Shown: positions 1-9,077, counted from the stretch's first letter. The stretch: DNA of 64,000 nucleotides from Paenochrobactrum glaciei (GCF_039522165.1 NZ_BAAADE010000001.1:682001-746000), one strand, 5' to 3'. The notes: generated from the letters alone by a model not told the origin. Program-made: numbers and translations.

Positions 1-723
1 GTCCTGCGCCAGAACTTTTACGCTCTGGTTCGGCTTGATCGAACCGGAAGCAATACGACCGGTGATGATGCGACCCAGAAACGGATCAGCTTCCAGAATG
101 GTACCGATCATGCGGAACGGACCTTCCTGAACCTTAGGCGCAGGAACGTGCTTCAGCACGAGGTCAAACAATGGTGCCAGACCCTGATCTTTAGGGCCAT
201 CCGGATTTGCAGCCATCCAGCCGTTACGGCCTGAACCATAAAGGATCGGGAAGTCGAGCTGTTCGTCGGTTGCGTCCAAAGCTGCAAAAAGATCGAAAAC
301 TTCGTCAACAACTTCTTCATGACGGCCATCTGGACGGTCAATTTTGTTGATCGCGACGATTGGCTTCAAACCAACTTTAAGCGCCTTACCAACAACGAAT
401 TTCGTCTGTGGCATCGGGCCTTCAGCGGAGTCGACAAGAACGATAACACCATCAACCATATTCAGGATACGCTCAACCTCGCCACCGAAGTCGGCGTGGC
501 CCGGTGTATCAACGATATTGATGCGTGTGTCTTTCCAAATGACCGAAGTCGCTTTGGCAAGAATGGTGATGCCGCGTTCGCGTTCGATATCGCCTGAGTC
601 CATCATACGTTCAGCAACGCGTTGATTGTCGCGGAATGAGCCGCCTTGCTTCAGCAGCTCGTCCACCAACGTGGTTTTGCCATGATCGACGTGTGCGATA
701 ATAGCGATATTGCGCAATTCCAT
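1..723 (-). CDS. typA: Ribosome-associated GTPase TypA/BipA (N-terminal 241 codons; gene runs off the window)
   Basis: This is the N-terminal third of the translational GTPase TypA (BipA), which binds the ribosome and assists 50S assembly and stress adaptation. The GTP-binding motifs are all visible in order: AHVDHGKTT (G1) from residue 10, RGITI (G2), DTPGH (G3) and NKID (G4). The start is the ATG at 723, directly followed by MELRNIAIIAHVDHG, the typical family N-terminus. The rest of the protein lies beyond position 1, so truncation is due to the window and not to a mutation. The gene is transcribed leftwards and separated by about 220 bp from mgtE. Close relatives such as LepA or EF-G have different G2 surroundings and N-termini, so the identification is secure. 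Confidence 0.95.
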   Translation of the reverse strand, partial: MELRNIAIIAHVDHGKTTLVDELLKQGGSFRDNQRVAERMMDSGDIERERGITILAKATSVIWKDTRINIVDTPGHADFGGEVERILNMVDGVIVLVDSAEGPMPQTKFVVGKALKVGLKPIVAINKIDRPDGRHEEVVDEVFDLFAALDATDEQLDFPILYGSGRNGWMAANPDGPKDQGLAPLFDLVLKHVPAPKVQEGPFRMIGTILEADPFLGRIITGRIASGSIKPNQSVKVLAQD

Positions 724-826
724 AGGAGATCACTTCTATTATGGGGTTTAGGGCGGCACTAAAGAGCACGGCCATGTAATGACGCGCTCTTTACATGTTT
801 TTTTGCATTTTTAAAAGGGGCAGCGC

Positions 827-876
827 AGATTAAAGCAATTTGCATCTGCCGATACACAGGCAAACTGCTTTAATCT
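827..876. repeat. 17-bp inverted repeat, possible hairpin
   Basis: Arms at 827-843 and 860-876 match at 16 of 17 positions around a 16-base loop, and are followed on the + strand by a T-rich run (TTTGTTTTT). The shape is terminator-like on the + strand, yet neither flanking gene is transcribed in that direction. It may be an intergenic palindromic repeat or the end of an unrecognised small RNA. Confidence 0.5.
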
Positions 877-885
877 TTTGTTTTT

Positions 886-920
886 ATGCATGTCTTTATA
901 TAATTTATGATGACATGCAT
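886..920. repeat. 9-bp inverted repeat downstream of mgtE
   Basis: ATGCATGTC at 886-894 and its exact complement GACATGCAT at 912-920 enclose an AT-rich 17-base loop. It lies 27 bp beyond the mgtE stop codon and next to the larger palindrome at 827-876. It has no T-run in the direction of mgtE, so it is not a standard terminator for that gene. Confidence 0.4.
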
Positions 921-946
921 TTTACATTATTCTGCCCCAGTTGAGA

Positions 947-2326
947 CTATAACAGGGTTCCTGACAGGATCGCGAGCGCGACACTGAAATAGATAACAAG
1001 CCCTGTTACGTCCACGAGAGTCGCCACAAAGGGCGCAGACGCACTGGCCGGATCAAAGCCCAGCCTTTGCATGATAAAGGGTAGCATCGAGCCGACAACC
1101 GAGCCGAATGTGACGATACAAACAAGCGCCAGCCCGACAGTTGCAGCAATCAGATACCAGTAAGTACCGTAATCATAGAAGCCGAGCATCTGCCAGCTGA
1201 CGATACGGGTAACACCGATAAGACCTAAGAAACTGCCAAGAGCGATACCGGCAGGCAGTTCACGCAAGGCAACACGCCACCAGTCACGCAGTTTCACATC
1301 CTGCAATGCAAGCGCACGAATGATCAGCGAGGTTGCCTGCGAACCTGAGTTACCACCCGAGCTCATAATCAGCGGGATGAAGAGCGTCAAAACAATCGCT
1401 TTTTCCAGCTCAACTTCATAATGCTGCATCGCACTGGCGGTGAGCATTTCACTTAAGAACAAGACACCCAGCCAGCCAGCGCGCTTTTTCAGCATCTGGC
1501 CAAAGCCGATCTGCATGTAAGGCTTATCCAGCGCTTCCATACCACCGAACTTATAGGTGTCTTCACTCATTTCGTGGGTCATCGCGTCAAGCACGTCATC
1601 CACGGTCACAATGCCGATAACATGGCGCTTCTCATCCACTACCGGCACAGCCAGCAAGTCGTGCTTACGGAAAAGCTGCGCCAGATCTTCACGGTCAGTC
1701 AGCGGCGAAATCGCCACCGGATCCTGATCGCGACTGACAGTGATGATCAGTTCATCCGGCTGACACATAATCAAGCGACGCAGTGTCACCACGCGCTGCA
1801 AGACTTTTGTGTTCGGATCAACCACATAGATGGCGTAAACTGTTTCGCGGGAGCGTTCCACCTGACGGATATAAGTCAGTGTCTGTGCAACCGTCCAATT
1901 GGCAGGTACTGCGATGAACTCAATCGTCATCAGACTACCGGCCGTGTTCGGCGCATAGCCCATCAATTTCTTCAGCGCGACCTTGGTTTCAAGAGCGAGC
2001 AGAGGAAATAAATGGTTACGTTCCGGCTCATCCAAAGCCTGAAAAACGTCTGTCGCGCGGTCAGCGGACATCGCATCAAGCAAGAGAGAAGCCAGATCCG
2101 GCGGCAGCATAGCAATAATCGGTGCTGCTTCGTTTAATTCCGGCTGATCAAGCAGGCGCACGGCATGATCTTGCGAGAGCTGCGACACAACTTGTACAGC
2201 ATCATCTAATCCAAGTTCATTGACCACTTCCACTGCATCAGCAGTGCGCATGGTTTCAATTTTTTGAACAATAGCAGCGGCCGGCAAATCAGCCACGTTC
2301 AATACTTCCGGTGTAAAATCGGTCAT
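947..2326 (-). CDS. mgtE: Magnesium transporter MgtE
   Basis: MgtE is a Mg2+-gated channel of the inner membrane. The protein (459 aa) has the standard layout: an N-terminal helical MgtE_N domain with repeated helical motifs (for example DAVQVVSQLSQDHAV), two CBS domains in the middle, and a C-terminal block of about five hydrophobic membrane helices with the conserved SSGGNSGSQ pore-region motif. I chose the ATG at 2326 (MTDFTPEVL) because an AAAGGC ribosome-binding site lies just upstream; an in-frame start at 2380 would add 18 residues unlike the family. It is monocistronic between typA and an MFS gene. I see no Mg2+ riboswitch that I can recognise in the 270 bp upstream. Confidence 0.93.
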   Translation of the reverse strand: MTDFTPEVLNVADLPAAAIVQKIETMRTADAVEVVNELGLDDAVQVVSQLSQDHAVRLLDQPELNEAAPIIAMLPPDLASLLLDAMSADRATDVFQALDEPERNHLFPLLALETKVALKKLMGYAPNTAGSLMTIEFIAVPANWTVAQTLTYIRQVERSRETVYAIYVVDPNTKVLQRVVTLRRLIMCQPDELIITVSRDQDPVAISPLTDREDLAQLFRKHDLLAVPVVDEKRHVIGIVTVDDVLDAMTHEMSEDTYKFGGMEALDKPYMQIGFGQMLKKRAGWLGVLFLSEMLTASAMQHYEVELEKAIVLTLFIPLIMSSGGNSGSQATSLIIRALALQDVKLRDWWRVALRELPAGIALGSFLGLIGVTRIVSWQMLGFYDYGTYWYLIAATVGLALVCIVTFGSVVGSMLPFIMQRLGFDPASASAPFVATLVDVTGLVIYFSVALAILSGTLL

Positions 2327-2597
2327 AAGTTTGCCTTTCTGTCGATCCGCCGCCAAAGGCAGATCGTGCAAACTGACCAAAAACGATCAGATCACGATGC
2401 CGTTGACGGCTGGCACAATCGACTGTGACTGTCGCTGGGCATAAGAGCATAGACTCCGGTTGGTTAATGCAGGCAATGCGAAATAAAATTACCTACGCAG
2501 CGCTGTGTGGGCTTTGTCGCATTTAATGTCAAGACATCAATGTTTCAAGCCGCAACATCTAAGCTTTAGTGAGGCTTTTTTGCACTATTATGACAGT

Positions 2598-3923
2598 TTA
2601 GCGCAAAATTACGGGCGGTAAAGGTGGTAATCGGCGCCATAAAATATAGCTGCTCATTGCCAGCACACCAAATGACGGGATCAGCAATGCCATTGCAAAG
2701 AGCGGATCACTTAAAGTGGCAGCAACTGAACCACCAACCAAACCACCACTCATCTGAAAAAAGCCCATCAAGGCCGAAGCAGAACCGGCCATTTGCGGAA
2801 AAGGTGCCATTCCGGCGGAAGTCATTTGCGGCATAACAAAGGAAATCCCGAAAGCATAACAAGCCATCGGCAACATCACCCGCAGATAGGTCGGCTCAAA
2901 CAGGCTGAGCATGGTGATAATCAAAGCACTTGCGGCCAGAATAATCACATATCCGGCTGTTGCCAGATTACGCGCACCAAAGCGCCCCATCAGCACCCGG
3001 AACAATAAACCGCCGCTCAGATAAAAACTGGTCTGCAATATAAGGCCAAGGCCGAATTCTGTCGGGGTCAGGCCGATTTTCTGCATTAGTACAAAAGGCA
3101 GAATGGTTGCCGCTGTATAAAGCGCACCGGTGGCACCAGCCACCGCCATAGTCGGATACATGAAATGACGGCTGCGCAACAAGCGCCCGTAAGACGATAA
3201 AAGCGGCCGGATATGAAGACGTGTGCGATCCGGCGTTCCGGTTTCACGAATGACAAAAACCGCTGTCAGCACCACGGCAAGTCCGAGCAGAACCATAATG
3301 ACAAAAATAGCGTGCCAGCCGAAATAATGCATGGTCAGGCCGCCAAGGGTTGGCGACACGGCAGGCCCCACCGCAATGACAATGCCGATGAGGTTCATCA
3401 CCCGCGCCGATGCTTCATTGGTGAAAAGATCACGCACCATCGCACGCGAAACAGTAACACCAACAGCCGCCCCGACACCTTGAAAAAAGCGCGCCACCAG
3501 CAGGGTTTCAATATTACTGGATAATAAAGCAGCAACACTGGCAATCAGATAAACCAGCATATAACCGATGGTGACGGGTCTGCGCCCCCATCCATCTGCC
3601 ATTGGCCCACAGACAAGCTGCGCCAGACAAAAACCACCAAAAAAGGTTGATAATGTCAGTTTTACCATGGCTTCTGTTGTGCCAAAAGCATGGACAATTT
3701 CCGGCATTGCGGGCGTATAAAGCCCCATCGATACGGCACCGATTGCGGCGATAAAACCACCAACCACACCGACCAGACGCTCACTCATAACCGGTGCAGC
3801 ATTTTCGGTTTCAGGCGGTATAGTTTTTTGTGCCGCAGCATTTTGCTTTTCAACTGCCTGCCGAGTGTCCGCCAAAACCTTATCCACCTTCATGCCCTGT
3901 CTGTTGCCTGCTGTTTCAGCCAC
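2598..3923 (-). CDS. Bcr/CflA-type MFS multidrug efflux transporter
   Basis: A 441-aa major facilitator with twelve predicted membrane segments after a polar N-terminal tail of about 45 residues. The stretch LVARFFQGVGAAVGVTVSRA is the characteristic loop of the drug:H+ antiporter-1 Bcr/CflA subfamily, and the GWGRRP motif between helices 2 and 3 is the MFS signature. It most likely exports drugs or toxic metabolites; the substrate cannot be read from sequence. The GTG start at 3923 overlaps the stop codon of the upstream marR gene by 8 bp, so the two are translationally coupled and the MarR protein is the probable regulator. An internal ATG (residue 11) is an alternative start. Confidence 0.85.
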   Translation of the reverse strand: MAETAGNRQGMKVDKVLADTRQAVEKQNAAAQKTIPPETENAAPVMSERLVGVVGGFIAAIGAVSMGLYTPAMPEIVHAFGTTEAMVKLTLSTFFGGFCLAQLVCGPMADGWGRRPVTIGYMLVYLIASVAALLSSNIETLLVARFFQGVGAAVGVTVSRAMVRDLFTNEASARVMNLIGIVIAVGPAVSPTLGGLTMHYFGWHAIFVIMVLLGLAVVLTAVFVIRETGTPDRTRLHIRPLLSSYGRLLRSRHFMYPTMAVAGATGALYTAATILPFVLMQKIGLTPTEFGLGLILQTSFYLSGGLLFRVLMGRFGARNLATAGYVIILAASALIITMLSLFEPTYLRVMLPMACYAFGISFVMPQMTSAGMAPFPQMAGSASALMGFFQMSGGLVGGSVAATLSDPLFAMALLIPSFGVLAMSSYILWRRLPPLPPVILR

Positions 3924-4368
3924 GCAACCGTTGGGTTAAACTTTCACGAATTATCTGTAACTGGCTGACCAGCTTATTCCACTCGCTCTGACCAATCATC
4001 GATGTTACCAATTCACGGGCGCTGCGAGAAATATCATCGACCACATCAAGCACATGCCCTGCCGCATCGGTAAGCACTACAAGCTTGGCACGCCGGTCAA
4101 CGGGATCAGCCTCACGGATCACCAATCCCGCCTTTTCCAAGCGATCAAGGTAGCCCGAAACAGTCATCGCCTCGATGCCCATATGCTCAGCTAAAACAGT
4201 TTGGCGCACAGGCGCATGGCGGGCAGTGTGCATCAGTGTGCGCGCTTCTGCTGCCGTCAGATCCAAACCCGCTTCCGCAATACGTCTGTCGATTTCAGCG
4301 CGGTAAAGACGGGCAATATCATTGATCAAAAACCCGAAGGCATTCGGATTATAGCGTTGGGTCGGCAT
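3916..4368 (-). CDS. MarR-family transcriptional regulator
   Basis: A 150-aa winged-helix protein of MarR size. The region from about residue 55 to 100 (VLAEHMGIEAMTVSGYLDRL, then GLVIREADPVDRRAKLVVLT) is the recognition helix plus the DxRxK wing of the MarR family. These proteins are dimeric repressors that release DNA when they bind phenolic or lipophilic ligands. It is the first gene of a two-gene operon with the Bcr/CflA efflux pump, which overlaps its 3' end by 8 bp. A near-perfect palindrome at 4384-4404, 16 bp upstream of the ATG, is a likely autoregulatory site. The gene is divergent from the M3 peptidase gene at 4495. Confidence 0.9.
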   Translation of the reverse strand: MPTQRYNPNAFGFLINDIARLYRAEIDRRIAEAGLDLTAAEARTLMHTARHAPVRQTVLAEHMGIEAMTVSGYLDRLEKAGLVIREADPVDRRAKLVVLTDAAGHVLDVVDDISRSARELVTSMIGQSEWNKLVSQLQIIRESLTQRLRG

Positions 4369-4383
4369 TCATACAGCCTCCAT

Positions 4384-4404
4384 ATAGTAAGGTTCACTTA
4401 TTAT
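4384..4404. promoter_or_regulatory. Candidate MarR operator
   Basis: ATAGTAAG at 4384-4391 and CTTATTAT at 4397-4404 form an inverted repeat with 7 of 8 bases matching and a 5-base spacer. Size, AT-rich half-sites and position just upstream of marR fit MarR-family operators. It could control the marR-MFS operon and possibly the divergent peptidase gene. This is inference from position and symmetry. Confidence 0.5.
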
Positions 4405-4494
4405 TTTCTTACATTTCCGTCAAGCGTCACCTTGTGAGGCTGCCGATAAAGGCTTAAGTCAGATGAAAACAATCAGCATCGGAGCGAGCCGTTC

Positions 4495-6582
4495 ATGTCA
4501 GACTCTAAAGCCACCACTTCTTCGTCAAACAATCCGGGCAATAATACCGCACAAAACGCCCTCACCCATTGGAATGGTGCGCTGGGTCTGCCGGATTTCA
4601 ATGCATTTACCGATGATGATTTCGGTCAGGCTTTTGAAGCAGCCTTTGCCCAAGATTTACATGAAGTTGAAGCCCTTGTCGCTAATGAAGCAGAACCGAC
4701 AATCGAAAATGTGCTAAAAGCTTTACAGCTTTCCGGCAAAGCATTGGAGCGCGTTTCTTCTATTTTCTGGATGCGTGCCGGTGCGCACAGCAATGATACT
4801 ATTCAGGCATTGGAGCGTGATGTCGCGCCAAAAATGTCGCGTCACTATTCCCGCATCATGATGGATCCGCTGCTTTTTGCCAAAGTGGATGCAATTCATG
4901 CAAAACGCGACACGCTTAATCTCGACAGCGAAACCTTGCGTGTGCTGGAAAAAATCTGGAAAGGTTTTGTGCGTTCCGGTGCCAAACTCGACAAGTCCGG
5001 TAAAGCGGAGCTGGCAGGCATCAATGAAGAACTGGCAAGCCTTGGCGCTTCCTTCAGCCAGCATGTTTTGAAAGATGAATCGCAATGGGCGCTTTATCTC
5101 GACAGCGAAAATGATCTCGCCGGTCTGCCGGATTTCTTGCGCAATGCCATGCGCAATGCCGCGGAAGAACGTGGCCGCACAGACGCGTGGGCAGTGACAC
5201 TGTCGCGTTCCATCATCGAACCATTTCTGACCTTCTCGCAAAATCGCAATTTACGTGAGCAGGCTTTTACCGCCTGGGCGCATCGCGGCCAGAACAACGA
5301 CGCCAATGACAATCAGGCAATCGTTGCTCAAATGCTGAAATTGCGTGAGCGCAAAGCCAAACTGCTCGGCTATGATAATTTTGCTGCCTTCAAACTTGAT
5401 GACACAATGGCAAAATCGCCCGATGCAGTGATGAATTTGCTGGAGCCGGTCTGGGAAAAGGCGCGCGCTAAAGCAACGGAAGAAGAAGCTGAATTAACCG
5501 ACCTCATCATCAAACAAGGCGGCAATCATAAAGTTGCACCTTGGGATTGGCGTTTTTACGCGGAACAGGTGCGTGCTGAAAAATTCGCCTTCGATGAAGC
5601 AGAACTTAAACCTTATCTCCAACTGGACAAGATCATTCAGGCATCATTTGATGTTGCCACGCGTCTTTTCGGCATCCGTTTTGAAGAGAAAAAAGGCATT
5701 AAAACATGGCATCCTGATGTGCGTGTCTTTGAAGTTTTCAATGCTGATGGCAGCCGCCGCGGTCTGTTTTTAGCTGATTACTTTGCCCGTACATCAAAGC
5801 GTTCCGGCGCATGGATGAGTGCTCTGCAATCTGCACACAAGCTTGATGGCGGCCAGCAGCCGATCATCTATAATGTGATGAACTTTGCCAAACCTGCCCA
5901 AGGTGAACCGGCTTTACTGTCGCTTGATGATGCGCGCACACTTTTCCACGAATTCGGCCATGCTCTGCACGGACTTTTGACCGATGTGACTTGGCCAGCC
6001 GTTGCCGGAACTGCAGTGTCGCGCGATTTTGTCGAATTACCGTCACAGCTTTACGAACATTGGCTGACCGTACCGGAAATTTTAGAAAAATATGCCGTGC
6101 ATTACCGCACCGGCGAAGCGATGCCAAAAGCACTTCTCGACAAGGTGCTGGCCGCGCAAACCTTCAATGCGGGTTTCCAAACGGTAGAATTTACCGCTTC
6201 TGCTCTGGTTGATATGGCCTTCCATACCAGCCCGACAAAAATCGACGACCCGATTGAATTTGAGAAACAAACACTGGCAAAACTTTCCATGCCAGATGCC
6301 ATCATCATGCGTCACCGCACCCCGCATTTCACCCATGTGTTTTCGGGCGATGGTTATTCAGCAGGCTATTATTCCTATATGTGGTCGGAAGTGCTGGATG
6401 CCGACGCTTTTGCAGCTTTTGAAGAAAGCGGTGATCCGTTTAATCCGAAGCTGGCAGCCAATTTGAAGAAATATATTTATGCCGCTGGCGGCAGTGCCGA
6501 TCCGGAAGAATTGTATAAAAAATTCCGCGGTAAAATGCCAAGCCCTGAGGCGATGATCGCTAATCGCGGTTTGAATAAATAA
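4495..6582 (+). CDS. M3-family zinc oligopeptidase (Dcp/OpdA type)
   Basis: A 695-aa cytoplasmic metallopeptidase that degrades short peptides. The zinc site HEFGH is at residues 485-489 and is followed by LHGLL and, some 25 residues later, FVELPSQ, which supplies the third zinc ligand (Glu) of the M3 family. Length matches peptidyl-dipeptidase Dcp and oligopeptidase A (about 680 aa); I cannot separate the two safely. There is no signal peptide; the N-terminus is Ser/Thr/Asn-rich. The ATG is preceded by a GGAGCGAG ribosome-binding site. The gene is monocistronic and ends just before a strong terminator shared with the convergent DUF1737 gene. Confidence 0.92.
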   Translation: MSDSKATTSSSNNPGNNTAQNALTHWNGALGLPDFNAFTDDDFGQAFEAAFAQDLHEVEALVANEAEPTIENVLKALQLSGKALERVSSIFWMRAGAHSNDTIQALERDVAPKMSRHYSRIMMDPLLFAKVDAIHAKRDTLNLDSETLRVLEKIWKGFVRSGAKLDKSGKAELAGINEELASLGASFSQHVLKDESQWALYLDSENDLAGLPDFLRNAMRNAAEERGRTDAWAVTLSRSIIEPFLTFSQNRNLREQAFTAWAHRGQNNDANDNQAIVAQMLKLRERKAKLLGYDNFAAFKLDDTMAKSPDAVMNLLEPVWEKARAKATEEEAELTDLIIKQGGNHKVAPWDWRFYAEQVRAEKFAFDEAELKPYLQLDKIIQASFDVATRLFGIRFEEKKGIKTWHPDVRVFEVFNADGSRRGLFLADYFARTSKRSGAWMSALQSAHKLDGGQQPIIYNVMNFAKPAQGEPALLSLDDARTLFHEFGHALHGLLTDVTWPAVAGTAVSRDFVELPSQLYEHWLTVPEILEKYAVHYRTGEAMPKALLDKVLAAQTFNAGFQTVEFTASALVDMAFHTSPTKIDDPIEFEKQTLAKLSMPDAIIMRHRTPHFTHVFSGDGYSAGYYSYMWSEVLDADAFAAFEESGDPFNPKLAANLKKYIYAAGGSADPEELYKKFRGKMPSPEAMIANRGLNK

Positions 6583-6586
6583 CAAT

Positions 6587-6616
6587 AAAAAGGCCGGTCA
6601 GTGACCGGCCTTTTTT
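6587..6616. terminator. Bidirectional rho-independent terminator
   Basis: A perfect GC-rich stem (AAAAAGGCCGGTCA with its complement) with A-run on the left and T-run on the right lies between convergent genes ending at 6582 (+) and 6622 (-). It serves both. Confidence 0.9.
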
Positions 6617-6621
6617 AACAA

Positions 6622-6828
6622 TCAATATTCGCCAAGCTTGATGTCTGGCGTATATTCAACGCCTTCAACTTCCTTGGTCACCGGCTGGCCGCAATGCAAA
6701 ACGCCGGTTGCGGCATTGAACGCATAGGTTGGCGAACCGGCAAGTTCCCAGCCTTTGTTCAAAGCAGCTGTCACGCGATGACAAAATGCTGAATCATCCG
6801 GACCCGTGATAAAACGATAAAGCTTCAT
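6622..6828 (-). CDS. DUF1737 small protein
   Basis: A 68-aa soluble protein beginning MKLYRFITGPDDSAFCHRV and containing NKGWELAGSPTYAF, the conserved core of the DUF1737 family. Members are small proteins of unknown function found in many proteobacteria. The start has a ribosome-binding site (GGAGAAATATT) immediately upstream. It stands alone between the M3 peptidase terminator and the CoA-ester lyase gene, transcribed leftwards with the latter about 80 bp upstream. No function can be assigned from the sequence. Confidence 0.8.
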   Translation of the reverse strand: MKLYRFITGPDDSAFCHRVTAALNKGWELAGSPTYAFNAATGVLHCGQPVTKEVEGVEYTPDIKLGEY

Positions 6829-6909
6829 AATATTTCTCCTTCACAAACCGCCATAAAGCGCAAATCTTATGCCGAGCTTAAGCGGTTAGACCTGTTTTGA
6901 ATAAAGATA

Positions 6910-7773
6910 TCAAATCTTTGCCAAAACACGTTCCGCCATATGCAAATGCAAACGCTCGATCATCTGACCATTTAAAGACACTACGCCTTTACTCATATTT
7001 TCTGGTCGCGTGAAGAGTTCTACCACTGCTTTTGCATGGGCAATTTCATCTTCACTTGGAGAAAAACCAATGTTAGCACCTGCAATTTGTAACGGATGGA
7101 TCAGCGTCTTGCCGTCAAAGCCCATGGAAGCGCCCTGCACACATTCGGCTTCAAAGCCTTGAACATCCTTAAAATCATTATAGACGCCGTCCAGCACTTC
7201 CAAACCACCGGCTTTGGCGGCCAGAATAATTTGCATGAGCCAAGGCACCAGATAAGGGCGGCCCGGCAATGTGCGGATACCGCTTTCACGGGCAATATCA
7301 TTGGGACCCACCACAAAAGCACTCAAACGTGCCGATGAACGGCTGCCCAATTGTGCAATTTCATCCGCATTGAGAATACCGCGCGGGGTTTCAATCATCG
7401 CCCAGATGCGGCAGTTTTCCGGCGCGTCAGCCTTGTCGAGTTTACGCGCCACATCAATTACATCTTGCGGGCGCTCAACCTTTGGCACCAGCACGGCATC
7501 AATGCCTGCCTCTGCCGCCATTTTCACATCATCATCGCCAAAGGCACCATCCAGTGCATTGATGCGCACAATACGCTCAAACGGCACATCCGGATGAGCG
7601 CTCAAATGCGCAGCCAGTGCCTCACGCGATGCAACTTTCACATCATCAGCAACAGAATCTTCCAGATCATAGATGATTGCATCGGCACCAAGCGCAAGCG
7701 ACTTTTCCAGTGCGCGCGCATTGGCAGCCGGAACAAATAAAACCGAACGGCGCGGCCGCGTAATATTCTTCAT
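6910..7773 (-). CDS. HpcH/HpaI aldolase family CoA-ester lyase (CitE-like)
   Basis: A 287-aa TIM-barrel protein of the citrate lyase beta subunit / malyl-CoA lyase family. Near the N-terminus, RRSVLFVPAANARALEKSL is the CoA-ester lyase signature; IIYDLEDSVADDVK provides the acidic metal-site region and later IWAMIETPRGILNADEI the barrel Glu motif. These enzymes make or cleave bonds between a CoA thioester and a ketoacid such as glyoxylate. No citrate lyase alpha or gamma subunit is nearby, so it is not part of a citrate lyase complex. I chose the ATG at 7773 because family homology begins there; in-frame codons continue upstream to 7839. It is divergent from leuD. Confidence 0.85.
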   Translation of the reverse strand: MKNITRPRRSVLFVPAANARALEKSLALGADAIIYDLEDSVADDVKVASREALAAHLSAHPDVPFERIVRINALDGAFGDDDVKMAAEAGIDAVLVPKVERPQDVIDVARKLDKADAPENCRIWAMIETPRGILNADEIAQLGSRSSARLSAFVVGPNDIARESGIRTLPGRPYLVPWLMQIILAAKAGGLEVLDGVYNDFKDVQGFEAECVQGASMGFDGKTLIHPLQIAGANIGFSPSEDEIAHAKAVVELFTRPENMSKGVVSLNGQMIERLHLHMAERVLAKI

Positions 7774-7916
7774 AGATGTCTTTATGCCCCCTCTTTCAAT
7801 CATCTCAGACGTCATCTTCAACTGCGTCAGATTGCACATCTTAAGCTTGCATAAGTTGACTCTGTGAATAGCTGGTGTAAACCCTCTTTCAACAATGAAA
7901 TTACAACCGACAGGTT

Positions 7917-8528
7917 ATGGCCATGGATAAATTTACCAAGCTCACCGGCGTCGCAGCTCCACTGCCGATCATCAACATCGACACGGACATGATTATTCCG
8001 AAGGATTACCTGAAGACAATCAAGCGCACAGGTCTGAGCAAAGGTCTTTTTGCTGAAATGCGCTTCAATGAAGACGGCAGTGAAAATCCTGATTTCGTTC
8101 TCAATAAAGCCGGTTACCGCAATGCCCAGATTTTGGTTGCGGGCGATAATTTCGGCTGCGGCTCCTCGCGTGAACATGCGCCTTGGGCTCTGCTTGATTT
8201 CGGCATCAAATGCGTCATTTCCACCTCTTTTGCAGATATTTTCTACAATAACTGCTTCAAGAACGGTATTTTGCCAATCAAAGTGACACCGGAACAGCTT
8301 GAATTGCTGATGGATGATGCAGAGCGCGGCTCCAATGCGACGCTGACTATCGATCTGGAAGAAAAGACCATTTCGGGTCCTGATGGCGGCACAATTCACT
8401 TCGAACTGGATGATTTCAAACGTCATTGCCTGCTCAATGGTCTGGACGATATCGGCCTGACCATGGAAAAAGCAACAAGCATTGATACGTTTGAAGCCAA
8501 GAATGCAGAGCTGCGTCCGTGGGCCTAA
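7917..8528 (+). CDS. leuD: 3-isopropylmalate dehydratase small subunit
   Basis: LeuD (203 aa) pairs with LeuC to isomerise 2- and 3-isopropylmalate in leucine biosynthesis. The sequence has NIDTDMIIPKDYLKT near the N-terminus and NFGCGSSREHAPWAL around residue 80, the substrate-recognition loop of the swivelling domain. leuC is not in this window. A TTGACT hexamer at 7856-7861 upstream could be the -35 of its promoter. The start could also be the second ATG two codons later. It is followed after 27 bp by a small zincin gene, and then asd and leuB lie on the opposite strand, a familiar arrangement in Rhizobiales. Confidence 0.95.
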   Translation: MAMDKFTKLTGVAAPLPIINIDTDMIIPKDYLKTIKRTGLSKGLFAEMRFNEDGSENPDFVLNKAGYRNAQILVAGDNFGCGSSREHAPWALLDFGIKCVISTSFADIFYNNCFKNGILPIKVTPEQLELLMDDAERGSNATLTIDLEEKTISGPDGGTIHFELDDFKRHCLLNGLDDIGLTMEKATSIDTFEAKNAELRPWA

Positions 8529-8555
8529 AAAAATGCTGCGGGGCTGGCTGACGCT

Positions 8556-8978
8556 ATGCCCCGATCTGACCAAACCGGAATATGGGCGTCGCGACTGGCG
8601 CCCAATCTGACTGAAATCGAATCACTGACACTTCAGGCCTATGCACATCTGCCGCAAGAATTTCGCGAGCTGTGCCCCGACATGTCCCTTCATGTCGCTG
8701 ATTTTCCCGACGATTCCATCATTGAAGATTTAGGTCTCGATACGCCTTTTGACCTGCTCGGCCTTTTTGAAGGTGCAGGTTTGGGCGAACGCTTTAGCTT
8801 GCAAACAGACAATCAGCGCCCCAATCGCATGACCCTGTTTCGCCGTGCCATTCTTGATTATTGGTGTGAGCACGAAGAAACATTGCATGAAATTATCACC
8901 CATGTGCTCATTCATGAGATCGGCCATCACTTTGGCCTTAATGATGATGAAATGCTGGCCATGGATGCAGAAATCTGA
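8556..8978 (+). CDS. Zincin-like metallopeptidase family protein (PF06262 type)
   Basis: A 140-aa protein with VLIHEIGHHFGLNDDEM near its C-terminus, the HExxHxxGxxD zinc site of the zincin_1 family of small putative metallopeptidases. The upstream part (LPQEFRELCPDMSLHVADFP) is typical of the family too. Substrate and role are unknown. It is probably co-transcribed with leuD (27-bp gap); the link to leucine synthesis looks positional only, though the pair is widely conserved in Rhizobiales. A hairpin terminator follows at 9021. Confidence 0.85.
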   Translation: MPRSDQTGIWASRLAPNLTEIESLTLQAYAHLPQEFRELCPDMSLHVADFPDDSIIEDLGLDTPFDLLGLFEGAGLGERFSLQTDNQRPNRMTLFRRAILDYWCEHEETLHEIITHVLIHEIGHHFGLNDDEMLAMDAEI

Positions 8979-9020
8979 GGCGCTCAACTGAGCCACTAAC
9001 CTCCGTCATTTAAACATAAA

Positions 9021-9056
9021 AATGCCGCCTGACTTTCATCAGGCGGCATTTGTTTT
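9021..9056. terminator. Bidirectional terminator between zincin gene and asd
   Basis: AATGCCGCCTGA at 9021-9032 pairs perfectly with TCAGGCGGCATT at 9039-9050 around a six-base loop, with an A-run to the left and TGTTTT to the right. It lies between convergent genes. Confidence 0.9.
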
Positions 9057-9077
9057 GATCCTGTTTAAAGCGGGCAA

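Noticed and set aside
7827..8573. 248-codon frame on the - strand opposite leuD
   Set aside because: Antisense to leuD and not similar to any protein family known to me.
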